Origin: a virus
DNA length: 32,500 nucleotides
Virus record (IMG/VR): IMGVR_UViG_3300030333_006078
Span: 451 to 32,950 of that record
Reading direction: 5' to 3' (one strand)
This document shows, one piece after another, positions 1 to 6,625 of this stretch (positions are counted from its first letter, which is position 1; every line of letters starts with the position of its first letter). Made by a program: the position numbers and the translations under genes. A model generated the notes under the pieces. That model ran no database searches and was not told where the DNA came from. It saw only the letters and a list, made by a program, of their open reading frames with translations.

Positions 1-303
1 AGTTCGCTCCTTCCGTAGCTGAAGCTGACGAGATTCTCGCTCAGTTCGGTTATGTCGAAGAAGAGGAACTCTTGCTGGCGGCATAGTCCCGCCCCGTCCT
101 ACCTCGGATGCTCGTTAAGAGGATAGGGCGTCGATAGCGAGCAAAAAAAACTAGGAAGGGTGAGGAGTCTAGTATAAATAAAGTGCCTCCAACCTCGTGT
201 GTAGTTGTCAGTGACGAAGCACGAAAACTAACACTGACTAAGCTTGTAGTGGTTTTAGCCTATGGCTCTGAAGACGCGGGTTCGACCCCCGCCGCCTCCA
301 CCA
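1..303 (+). ncRNA. ssrA: tmRNA (ssrA), 5' end outside window
   Basis: tmRNA rescues stalled ribosomes by acting first as an alanyl-tRNA and then as a short mRNA. The 3' end has a T-arm with stem 276-280/288-292 and loop ttcgacc (281-287), the acceptor strand cgcctcc (293-299), discriminator A300 and an encoded CCA at 301-303. Upstream, actgactaagc (233-243) and tgtag match the conserved region just before the tRNA-like domain of bacterial tmRNAs. Three H-type pseudoknots can be drawn: stems 98-105/119-127 and 110-117/135-142; stems 151-154/169-172 and 162-165/186-189; stems 195-200/219-224 and 207-213/232-238. A tag frame ends at the TAG at 84-86, which sits in the loop of hairpin 77-81/89-93, as in known tmRNAs. 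The 5' acceptor strand and the start of the long P2 helix must lie left of position 1. It is a one-piece, not permuted, form. It may be phage-encoded or the 3' part of a host ssrA used as an integration site. Confidence 0.88.
57..86 (+). other. tmRNA tag-peptide reading frame (proposed)
   Basis: The frame running into the TAG at 84-86 reads EEEELLLAA if translation resumes at the GAA codon at 57. The preceding bases tatgtc resemble the tagtc that precedes the resume codon in Escherichia coli tmRNA. With the tRNA-borne alanine the tag would be A-EEEELLLAA. The hydrophobic end in LAA is the usual ClpXP-type degradation signal. The resume codon is inferred: the same frame is open leftward to the window edge, so an earlier codon such as GGT at 48 is possible. 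Confidence 0.6.
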
Positions 304-310
304 ATTTAAC

Positions 311-730
311 ATGAAGCTATTCGACATACATGGCAGACCACGAAGCAGAATGGTTTCTAAATACCTAGTCAACTGGGATAAGAAATCAAAATCTCAGCTA
401 CAGTTCAAAGTTAAGCAGTTCCTTAAGAGTTACTGGGAAAACCACATTGTTTACGAAGAGTTCCCCGTATACGGGAGCCGCATGAAGGTAGACTTTATTA
501 ATGCAACAAAGAAAATGGCGGTAGAGGTTCACGGACCACAACACGAAAGCTTCAACAAATTTTTTCACAATAATTCTAGAGCTGACTATCTAGCCTCGAT
601 TAAACGTGACGCGCAAAAGGCTGAATGGTTAGAAAAAAACAATTTTATATTTATCGAAATTTATGATAAGGACATAGATGATTTAAGTCATGACTTTATT
701 AAGAAAATATATGGTGTATCTTTAGTGTAA
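311..730 (+). CDS. Vsr-like / PD-(D/E)XK-fold endonuclease
   Basis: This 139-residue protein looks like a small site-specific endonuclease of the very short patch repair (Vsr) type. The core motif is an acidic residue pair at E49/E50, D61 in MKVDFI, then VEVHGPQH with E72 and H74, followed by a basic helix with D100 and the strand FIFIEIY. This order resembles the E-D-xH-D pattern of Vsr-like homing endonucleases described next to fractured phage genes. That link is inference. It begins only 7 bases after the CCA of the tmRNA with no clear Shine-Dalgarno sequence, so it may be co-transcribed with the RNA. It could also be an ordinary phage repair or restriction nuclease; the nuclease fold is better supported than the role. 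Confidence 0.6.
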   Translation: MKLFDIHGRPRSRMVSKYLVNWDKKSKSQLQFKVKQFLKSYWENHIVYEEFPVYGSRMKVDFINATKKMAVEVHGPQHESFNKFFHNNSRADYLASIKRDAQKAEWLEKNNFIFIEIYDKDIDDLSHDFIKKIYGVSLV

Positions 731-738
731 ATACAAAT

Positions 739-1014
739 ATGGCAAACGATAAAAAATATATGACTAAGCCACTCCTGCGGGACTTAAACGAACATTCAGG
801 CGGAGGCTTTGTTCTATTCTACTTCAACGAAGAGGGTCTGCCTGAGGTTTCAAATAACTTCGAAACGAACGCCGAAGCGTTAGCTCTTCAATATTACATC
901 CAAAACTGGTCTAAAGCATTAGAAACCATAAATGTCGAAGCTATGGCCAACGGAATAATGGAAGACGCTGACCTGTACGAAGACGGCGAAGAAAATGGCC
1001 CAGAAGAAATTTAG
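739..1014 (+). CDS. small acidic protein of unknown function
   Basis: This 91-residue protein is not recognised. It has a glycine-rich strand (SGGGFVLFYF, residues 20-29), a central amphipathic helix around residues 43-70 and a strongly acidic tail (residues 74-91 hold about eleven Asp or Glu). There is no signal peptide, membrane segment or cysteine. It follows the endonuclease gene by 8 bases and precedes the helicase promoter, so it probably shares a transcript with the former. Its coding character is supported by the start and stop packing with its neighbours and by normal codon use. A small regulator or nucleic-acid mimic is possible but not shown. Confidence 0.6.
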   Translation: MANDKKYMTKPLLRDLNEHSGGGFVLFYFNEEGLPEVSNNFETNAEALALQYYIQNWSKALETINVEAMANGIMEDADLYEDGEENGPEEI

Positions 1015-1017
1015 AGC

Positions 1018-1046
1018 TTGATTCCATTCCAAGTTAGTGTTATTAT
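1018..1046 (+). promoter_or_regulatory. sigma70-like promoter before helicase gene
   Basis: TTGATT at 1018-1023 is followed after exactly 17 bases by TATTAT at 1041-1046. The ATG of the helicase gene comes 7 bases after the -10 box, so transcription would start at or beside the start codon (a leaderless mRNA). There is no Shine-Dalgarno sequence in front of the ATG, which fits. The same geometry occurs at 9168 and 12876. Confidence 0.55.
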
Positions 1047-1053
1047 TTAACAC

Positions 1054-2547
1054 ATGAATGGTTTATATTCCCTACAAATAGAACGACATGTGCTTGGGGG
1101 GTTAATCAGACATCAAGATGTTTTCGCAGAAATCGATGCATTCGTAAGTGAAAAGGACTTTTTCAATGACGTCCATTACACTATCTTCAGTGTCATCAAA
1201 AACTGCGTATACAATCAAAAGAAAATCGACAAAGTTCTTTTAGCAAATCAAATTAAAGAGCTTGGAGTATCTTTCAAAGATGATATTAACATCTATGATT
1301 ATATTGAGAACCTCTCATTCACACAAATCACAAAACACGCAACACTCGACGCCTGTAGAGAGTTAGTCAAATACAGAGTGCGCCGAGAGATAGCCGCGAC
1401 AGCGGAGAAAATTAAAGACGAAGTAAAGCAGTGCGGAGAAAAAGGAATCGACGAAATCGTTTCCGCTTGCGATGCGCTTTATAACGATAAGATTCAGCAA
1501 TACGGAAACGAAGACGCTCCAGAGAAGTTGACCGATGGGTTGATGGACCTGCTTGAAGAGACGGGAAACAATCCCGAAGACGAATTCGGATTCGCAAGCC
1601 CATACTCAGAGTTTAATAGAATGTATGGCGGCTTCAGAGCTGGTCATGTTTATGCTATTGCGTCCAGACCGGGCGAAGGCAAAAGCACATGGCTAAACGA
1701 CGTATGCTTCAAGGTAGCTGAAAAGTCGGGCATCAAAGCTCTGCTTTTGGATACAGAAATGTTAACCAAAGAAATTAAGTTTAGGCTTCTATCTTCGTTA
1801 ACCTCTGTGCCTACTTGGTATTTGGAAACTGGAAACTGGAGAAAGAATCCAGACTACTACGACCAAGTAAGAAAAGCGGAAAGCAGAATCAAACAGAACA
1901 GAGACTTCTACCATTTCCATGCAGGAAATAAAAACGTAGACCAAATCTGCTCGATGATTAGGCGTTGGTACTACAACGAGGTTGGCAGAGGAAACAAATG
2001 TTTGATTGCGTATGATTACGTAAAGCTAACAGGAGAGAAGGTCGGCCAGAACTGGGCTGAGTACCAAGCTATTGGAGATAAAATCCAAAAGTTAAAAGAG
2101 GTAGCGGAAGAAGTCAACGCCCCGCTGCTAACCGCTATGCAGCTAAACAGGTCTGGAGAAAACAGAAACAGAAACTCATCCAATTTAGTTGATGATAGTT
2201 CTGCGATTTCTTTATCCGATAGGCTCCAATGGTTTGCCGCCTTCGTGGGTATCTTCAGACGTAAGACTCTAGACGAGATAGCTCTCGACGGGGATGACTT
2301 TGGTACTCATAAACTTATCCCTGTTAAAACTAGATTCCAAGGTAAGGATGCGATGGGCCATCAAGACTTCCTTCAAAGGTTGTTTCCAGATGGTTCAGAA
2401 AGGTATCAAATGAATTATCTTAATTTTGATATTCATAATTTTAATATCGAAGAGAAAGGTTCATTGAGGCATATTTGCGAAAGAGCTAGAGAGACATACG
2501 AGCTAGAAGGAGGTAGCTCCGAAAATCCAACAGACGCAGTATTGTGA
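1054..2547 (+). CDS. dnaB: replicative DNA helicase, DnaB type
   Basis: DnaB-family helicases form hexameric rings that unwind DNA 5'-3' at the replication fork. The 497-residue length is typical. Residues 1-125 match the helical N-terminal domain that contacts primase (MNGLYSLQIERHVLGGLI start). The RecA-like domain has Walker A at 204-212 (SRPGEGKST), the acidic turn LLLDTEM at 230-236, Walker B with CLIAYDY at 316-322, the sensor region LLTAMQLNR at 358-366 and an arginine-finger-like FRR near 401. The gene is preceded by its own promoter. Its end overlaps the GTG start of the primase gene by 4 bases (GTGA), so the two are translationally coupled as partners. No intein or insertion is seen. 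Confidence 0.93.
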   Translation: MNGLYSLQIERHVLGGLIRHQDVFAEIDAFVSEKDFFNDVHYTIFSVIKNCVYNQKKIDKVLLANQIKELGVSFKDDINIYDYIENLSFTQITKHATLDACRELVKYRVRREIAATAEKIKDEVKQCGEKGIDEIVSACDALYNDKIQQYGNEDAPEKLTDGLMDLLEETGNNPEDEFGFASPYSEFNRMYGGFRAGHVYAIASRPGEGKSTWLNDVCFKVAEKSGIKALLLDTEMLTKEIKFRLLSSLTSVPTWYLETGNWRKNPDYYDQVRKAESRIKQNRDFYHFHAGNKNVDQICSMIRRWYYNEVGRGNKCLIAYDYVKLTGEKVGQNWAEYQAIGDKIQKLKEVAEEVNAPLLTAMQLNRSGENRNRNSSNLVDDSSAISLSDRLQWFAAFVGIFRRKTLDEIALDGDDFGTHKLIPVKTRFQGKDAMGHQDFLQRLFPDGSERYQMNYLNFDIHNFNIEEKGSLRHICERARETYELEGGSSENPTDAVL

Positions 2548-3476
2548 CGGACATAAAAGAAATGCTTTACGAGCTTGGGTATTCTAATATATCCGAGTAT
2601 CCGAAAGAATACAGGACTCGCCCGATATACAGAGAGTCTGATAATAACACTGTGCTTAGAATAGATAAAAGCACGGGTAGATTCGTAGACTTCGCTGAAA
2701 ATATTTCGGGTAGCTTCGAAGACTTGGTTAAAATCACCCTGAAGATGAAGTCTATAGACGAAGCCCAAAAATGGGTTTCCTCTAAAGGCGCATCTCAGGG
2801 TGAAACCAAAGTCACAATTATAAAGCCAGAGATTAAATCTCCAAAGGTTTTCGATAAAAGCTGCTTAAGCAAACTGGTTCGCAATCACATCTACTGGCAA
2901 GGACGAGGCGTTTCAGAAGAAACCATAAGTCAATTTAAGGGGGGAATTATAGCGGAAGGCAAAATGAAGAATCGTTATGTATTTCCCATTTTCGACGCCA
3001 AGGATAGACTTGTGGGAGTATCCGGTAGATACACAAAAGAAATTAAATATGATAGCATTCCCAAATGGAAGCATATAGGCGATAAGTATGCTTGGAAGTA
3101 CCCTCTCTTTTTAAATCACGAAATTATCAGAGAGCATAACAGCGTGTTCCTAGTCGAGAGTATTGGCGACATGCTTGCTCTCTGGGAGGCGGGAGCCAAG
3201 AACTCTATAGTAACTTTTGGTTTAGACATAAGCTCTCCAATTATGGGGACACTGTTGAGGTTTGACTTAGGTAAAATTTACGTGTCATTTAACAATGATT
3301 CAAAAAAGAACAGCAGAGGAAACATGGCTGCTGAAAAAGTTAAGAATAAACTACTAAATCATTTTGACCCATCTCAAATAGAGGTCAAGCTCCCATCGAA
3401 GAATGACTTCGGGGATATGACTAAACAGGAAATTAAAACATGGCTAAAGCAAAATACATCTCAGCATCTAGGATGA
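2544..3476 (+). CDS. DnaG-like primase with Toprim domain, degenerate zinc ribbon
   Basis: This 310-residue protein would make RNA primers with the neighbouring DnaB-type helicase. The C-terminal half is a Toprim domain: VESIGD with E205 and D209, then SFNND at 248-252 in place of the usual D-x-D, and KNDFGD at 286-291. The middle (residues 105-195) resembles the basic RNA polymerase domain of DnaG. The first 80 residues look like the zinc-ribbon fold (strand-rich, ending GSFEDLVKI) but contain no cysteine, so it would not bind zinc in the usual way. The start is GTG at 2544, in a GTGA overlap with the helicase gene. The end overlaps the next gene by 37 bases. A pure Toprim nuclease is less likely in this position. 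Confidence 0.82.
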   Translation: MTDIKEMLYELGYSNISEYPKEYRTRPIYRESDNNTVLRIDKSTGRFVDFAENISGSFEDLVKITLKMKSIDEAQKWVSSKGASQGETKVTIIKPEIKSPKVFDKSCLSKLVRNHIYWQGRGVSEETISQFKGGIIAEGKMKNRYVFPIFDAKDRLVGVSGRYTKEIKYDSIPKWKHIGDKYAWKYPLFLNHEIIREHNSVFLVESIGDMLALWEAGAKNSIVTFGLDISSPIMGTLLRFDLGKIYVSFNNDSKKNSRGNMAAEKVKNKLLNHFDPSQIEVKLPSKNDFGDMTKQEIKTWLKQNTSQHLG

Positions 3477-4426
3477 AAACGCTGGAGACTTGCTCGTGGT
3501 TATACTACGGCAAGTACCACTTGAATCTCCCAGATAAAACCAACGACGGAGCAATTCGAGGCTCTATCTGTCACCTAGTATTTGAGTTGCTGCTTGAAGA
3601 CAAGCATCGCAAGCACTACGACAGAATCATGGAGGGCAAATGCACCGAAGCGTCCGAGCCCGTTACTCGCTTGGTTGTAAAGCACCTTAAAAAGCAGAAT
3701 GCTTTTAACGAAGAGAACTTTGAAATGTGCATGGACATGATTGTTGTAGGTCTTAAATTCGACTTCTTCTGTGAAGGCTCAGAACTCGGAGAGTCAGAGC
3801 TAAAGTTTGAAATCCACAATAAAGAACCCGAATACAGAATCATGGGTTTTATTGATAAACACGCAGTCTACGACGAGGATGAAAAAACGATTAAAATCGT
3901 AGACTATAAGTCCAGTAAAGCTAAATTTAGGGGCGACGATTTAACATCAAACGTTCAAGGTATGATGTATTCTTTGGCGGCTAGGCACAAGTGGCCTGAG
4001 GCAAAGCGTAGGTTAGTCCAATTCCTGTTCCTACGCTTCCCCCGCCAACCAATTCAAGAGCTAGAGTTCTCGGACGCAGAGCTTAACGGTTTTGAGCAAC
4101 ACCTAGCGTCAGTATATCAAGTTATAAATAACTTTAATTATGAATACGCGAAAACAAATTTCGCTAAAGACAACCCAAAGAATAGCTGGCTATGCGGAAG
4201 AGGCAAGTGGGTATGCCCACATAAAAATCCATATGACTACTATGTTGTGCTTGACAAAAACCAAAGAGTAGTGCATACTAGTTATAACGATGATTTCGAG
4301 AACCTTAAAGAAGGACAGACGGTCGAGAAGAGACACTATGAAGGTTGCCCTCGATTTTACTCAGCAGCAGGTAAACAGGAAGACCCGTTCGAAATAAACT
4401 CGACAGAAGACCCATTTGATTTTTAA
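3440..4426 (+). CDS. Cas4/RecB-like PD-(D/E)XK exonuclease
   Basis: The 328-residue protein has the motif set of the RecB/Cas4 nuclease family: H45 in SICHLVFELLL, D139 in GFIDKHAV, the D155-Y-K157 catalytic triplet in IVDYKSSK, and the Q173-xxx-Y177 motif. This family degrades DNA ends and acts in phage recombination or replication. Cysteines at 18, 252, 259 and 303 have the one-plus-three arrangement of the 4Fe-4S cluster of Cas4 and AddB proteins, though the C-terminal spacing is wider. It sits between primase and polymerase genes. No cas1 or cas2 or CRISPR array is near, so a CRISPR role is not implied. The stop and the next start overlap in TAATG. Confidence 0.85.
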   Translation: MAKAKYISASRMKTLETCSWLYYGKYHLNLPDKTNDGAIRGSICHLVFELLLEDKHRKHYDRIMEGKCTEASEPVTRLVVKHLKKQNAFNEENFEMCMDMIVVGLKFDFFCEGSELGESELKFEIHNKEPEYRIMGFIDKHAVYDEDEKTIKIVDYKSSKAKFRGDDLTSNVQGMMYSLAARHKWPEAKRRLVQFLFLRFPRQPIQELEFSDAELNGFEQHLASVYQVINNFNYEYAKTNFAKDNPKNSWLCGRGKWVCPHKNPYDYYVVLDKNQRVVHTSYNDDFENLKEGQTVEKRHYEGCPRFYSAAGKQEDPFEINSTEDPFDF

Positions 4427-5163
4427 TGATACCCTTGTTCAAATCTCATTACTCGATTGGAAAGTCAATTCTCACACTTAAAGAGAAAGGCTCGTCAGTC
4501 AAGAACGGCCCACAATCAATCATTGATTTATGCTCCGCTAACGACATCAAAGACATGTACTTAGTTGACGACTCAATGTCAGGCTTCTTAGAGGGCTACC
4601 TAAACTCTAAAGATGCAGGATTAAACTTTAGGTTTGGATTAAGAATCAGCGTGTGCGACGACCTAGAGGATAAATCTGAAGCGGCTTTACATAAAACTTC
4701 TAAAGTGGTTATTTTTGCGAACTCCCAAGAGGGCTATAAGTCATTGATTAAAATGTATACTTTGGCCGCGCAAAAAGGCTTTTACTATGAGCCTCGACTC
4801 GACTACAAAACTTTAGCAAAACTTTGGAGCGACGACAGCCTTACGTTGATGATTCCGTTTTACGATTCGTTTCTTTACAAGAATGCCATGTGCGCTGGAG
4901 TATGCGTACCCGACTTTAAGTTTACCAAACCAATCTTCTCCATTGAAGAAAACGACATACCGTTCAACTCTCTTCTAGAAGAGGATATTAAAAAGTATAC
5001 AGAAGATAAGTATGAAACTGTAAAAACCAAAAGCGTTTATTACAGTAAGAAAGAAGACTTCAAGGCTTATCTAACGTTCCGCTGTATCAACAATAGAACG
5101 ACGCTAGATAAACCAAACCTAGACCACATGACCAGCGATGAATTTTGCTTAGAAGCTTTATGA
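4426..5163 (+). CDS. DNA polymerase III alpha, separate PHP domain
   Basis: The 245-residue protein corresponds to the N-terminal PHP domain of bacterial and phage DnaE. Evidence is the start PLFKSHYSIGKSIL, FRFGLRI near residue 70, the stretch EGYKSLIKMYTLAA, PRLDYKTL, LMIPFYDSFLY with a following N, and the end LDHMTSDEFCLEAL, which is where PHP joins the polymerase core in DnaE. In bacteria this domain binds the proofreading exonuclease. The expected H-x-H metal motif at the start is reduced to SHYS, so metal-dependent activity is doubtful. The rest of the polymerase is encoded 1.46 kb downstream at 6625-9171. The stop overlaps the start of the next gene in ATGA. Confidence 0.82.
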   Translation: MIPLFKSHYSIGKSILTLKEKGSSVKNGPQSIIDLCSANDIKDMYLVDDSMSGFLEGYLNSKDAGLNFRFGLRISVCDDLEDKSEAALHKTSKVVIFANSQEGYKSLIKMYTLAAQKGFYYEPRLDYKTLAKLWSDDSLTLMIPFYDSFLYKNAMCAGVCVPDFKFTKPIFSIEENDIPFNSLLEEDIKKYTEDKYETVKTKSVYYSKKEDFKAYLTFRCINNRTTLDKPNLDHMTSDEFCLEAL

Positions 5164-5639
5164 GATACGGATTCCAACAACAACTAAAGGTGGGTCACAA
5201 CGGAGAGAAGAAATTCCAAAGGTTGTACCCAGAACTAAAACGCACAGATGGTAAGGTAGTAGATTTCATCAGCCCAGAAGGTATGAAAATCGAGCTAAAA
5301 ACCGACACGTACGACACTGGAAACTTCTTCATAGAAAGGTATTCCGACTATATGAAGCAAACAGTAGGAGGCCCTTGGCAAACCCAATCCAAGGGTGGCG
5401 ATACGTACGTTTACATGTTTGAGGCGTACAGTACAATTTACTGGTTTGAGGTTAACGCTCTAGTCGAATTTATGGACGAGTGGATTAATAACCTCACGCA
5501 AAAAGGTCACGACAAACATTTTAAAACAGTTAGACAGCGTGGCGCCAAATACAAAACAGGGGGCTACATAATACCGATTGAAGAACTGAAGCACTTAGCC
5601 TTCAAGGTGGAGGAGATTAATGATACCATTAAATCCTAA
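5160..5639 (+). CDS. PD-(D/E)XK endonuclease
   Basis: This 159-residue protein has E16 in HNGEKKF, D35 in KVVDFI and the E45-L-K47 motif in KIELKTD, the classic order of PD-(D/E)XK nucleases such as phage Holliday-junction resolvases and T7 endonuclease I-like enzymes. A conserved-looking GGPWQ and GGDTYVYMF follow. The start is the ATG at 5160 in an ATGA overlap with the PHP gene; an in-frame TTG at 5145 is an unlikely alternative. It is the first of three genes lying between the two parts of dnaE. It may resolve recombination intermediates, nick host DNA, or have been the homing nuclease that brought the cassette here. Confidence 0.75.
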   Translation: MRYGFQQQLKVGHNGEKKFQRLYPELKRTDGKVVDFISPEGMKIELKTDTYDTGNFFIERYSDYMKQTVGGPWQTQSKGGDTYVYMFEAYSTIYWFEVNALVEFMDEWINNLTQKGHDKHFKTVRQRGAKYKTGGYIIPIEELKHLAFKVEEINDTIKS

Positions 5640-5985
5640 AACAGTAGAAAAAACTTGGGGGCACGAAATATGGCTAGCCAATAATGATAAAGAAAATTAC
5701 TGCGGTAAAATTCTTTTTATCAAGGCTGGACATCACACATCAATGCATTATCATTTAGATAAGCATGAAACATTCTACGTTCTAGAAGGAGAACTCAGGG
5801 TAGATATGCTTAGGGACAGAAATCAACCCGACGCGCAGCCTTTTACAATGACTGTCAAACAGGGCGAAAGCATGGAGATGGAAAGGGAGCAAGCCCATAT
5901 GCTAATTGCATCGGGCGGAAACCTCACATTGCTTGAGATTAGCACACTACATAAAGACGAAGACAGTCACAGACTATACAGATAA
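5620..5985 (+). CDS. cupin protein, mannose-6-phosphate isomerase-like
   Basis: The 121-residue protein is a single cupin barrel. The start TVEKTWGHEIW is typical of the cupin of type II mannose-6-phosphate isomerases and related sugar isomerases. Motif 1 is complete (H43, H45, E50 in SMHYHLDKHETFYVLEGE), and H93 in QAHML supplies motif 2, so a metal site is intact. A likely role is sugar or sugar-phosphate isomerisation feeding the glycosyltransferases encoded at 9746-12883, but the substrate cannot be read from the sequence. Its start overlaps the nuclease gene by 20 bases, and it lies inside the cassette that separates the dnaE halves. Confidence 0.78.
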   Translation: MIPLNPKTVEKTWGHEIWLANNDKENYCGKILFIKAGHHTSMHYHLDKHETFYVLEGELRVDMLRDRNQPDAQPFTMTVKQGESMEMEREQAHMLIASGGNLTLLEISTLHKDEDSHRLYR

Positions 5986-5986
5986 T

Positions 5987-6625
5987 ATGGACGAGCATTT
6001 ACTTAGATTCGATAAAGAGAAAGAATTCGTTTTCATCGATTGCGAAACGTTGAATCTCTGCCTAAACTATTGCCACAACCTGCCTTGGCAGATTGCGATG
6101 ATTAAGGCTAAGGGGGATAACAAGGTAGAAGAAAAAGACTTCTTTATCAAATGGGACACCGACTTAAAAATTAGTGACGACGCAGCCAGAATCACTAGGT
6201 TTGACCCAAAAGTAATCGAGAGAAAAGGTATTGCTCCAGAGGAAATCTTTCCCACGATGAAGGATTGGCTGGATAACGCAGATTATATTGTAGGCCACAA
6301 TATCCTAGGATTCGATATCTACTTAATTAAGGAATATTATAAAAAGATGGGTGAAAGTTGCGACCACCTTTACAACAAAATTATCGACACGCATTCAGTT
6401 GCGAAAGGTTATAAACTTGGGCTACCTTATAAGAGCGGCGATTCGTTTTTGAAGTATCAGTATTCAGCGGCATACAAGAAAAAGAAAGGTATTAAAACTA
6501 GCCTATCGGCGTTAGGTAAAGAGTTTGATATAGAACATGATTATGGAAAGCTTCATAACGCGTTGGTTGACTTGGAGCTTAACTTAAAGGTTTGGAATAA
6601 GTTGAAATGGAATGTGGAGGTATAA
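5987..6625 (+). CDS. DnaQ-like DEDDh 3'-5' exonuclease
   Basis: The 212-residue protein is a proofreading-type exonuclease. Exo I is FIDCET (D18, E20), Exo II is VGHNILGFDIYLI (N105, D110), and Exo III is KLHNALVDLEL (H190, D195), making it a DEDDh enzyme like the epsilon subunit of DNA polymerase III. The ATG at 5987 follows the cupin stop by one base and is preferred; the frame is open further upstream to 5906 but only from a non-ATG codon within the cupin gene. The gene lies between the PHP and the polymerase core genes. In bacteria epsilon binds PHP, so this is likely the proofreader of the split polymerase. The stop overlaps the next start in TAATG. Confidence 0.88.
   Translation: MDEHLLRFDKEKEFVFIDCETLNLCLNYCHNLPWQIAMIKAKGDNKVEEKDFFIKWDTDLKISDDAARITRFDPKVIERKGIAPEEIFPTMKDWLDNADYIVGHNILGFDIYLIKEYYKKMGESCDHLYNKIIDTHSVAKGYKLGLPYKSGDSFLKYQYSAAYKKKKGIKTSLSALGKEFDIEHDYGKLHNALVDLELNLKVWNKLKWNVEV

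Noticed and set aside
3-56. A protein gene running in from the left and ending at 86
   Set aside because: The open frame fits better as the tmRNA tag region, because the stop sits in a hairpin loop followed by tmRNA pseudoknots; a true upstream gene cannot be fully excluded without the left flank.
170-180. TATAAATA-like sequence resembling a T4-type late promoter
   Set aside because: It lies inside the tmRNA next to a pseudoknot, where A-rich linkers are normal.
724-733. AGTGTAAATA before the gene at 739, similar to sequences in the 21017-21117 gap, as a phage-specific promoter motif
   Set aside because: It covers the stop codon of the preceding gene and its distance to the ATG differs from the other cases; three AT-rich matches are not enough.
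1412-1603. Opposite-strand open frames within the helicase, polymerase, gpJ and tape measure genes
   Set aside because: They lie fully inside well-supported genes, have no motifs or start signals, and show low-complexity composition expected of shadow frames.
3440-4426. Cas4 as part of a CRISPR-Cas locus
   Set aside because: No repeats with regular spacers and no cas1, cas2 or effector gene are present in the window.
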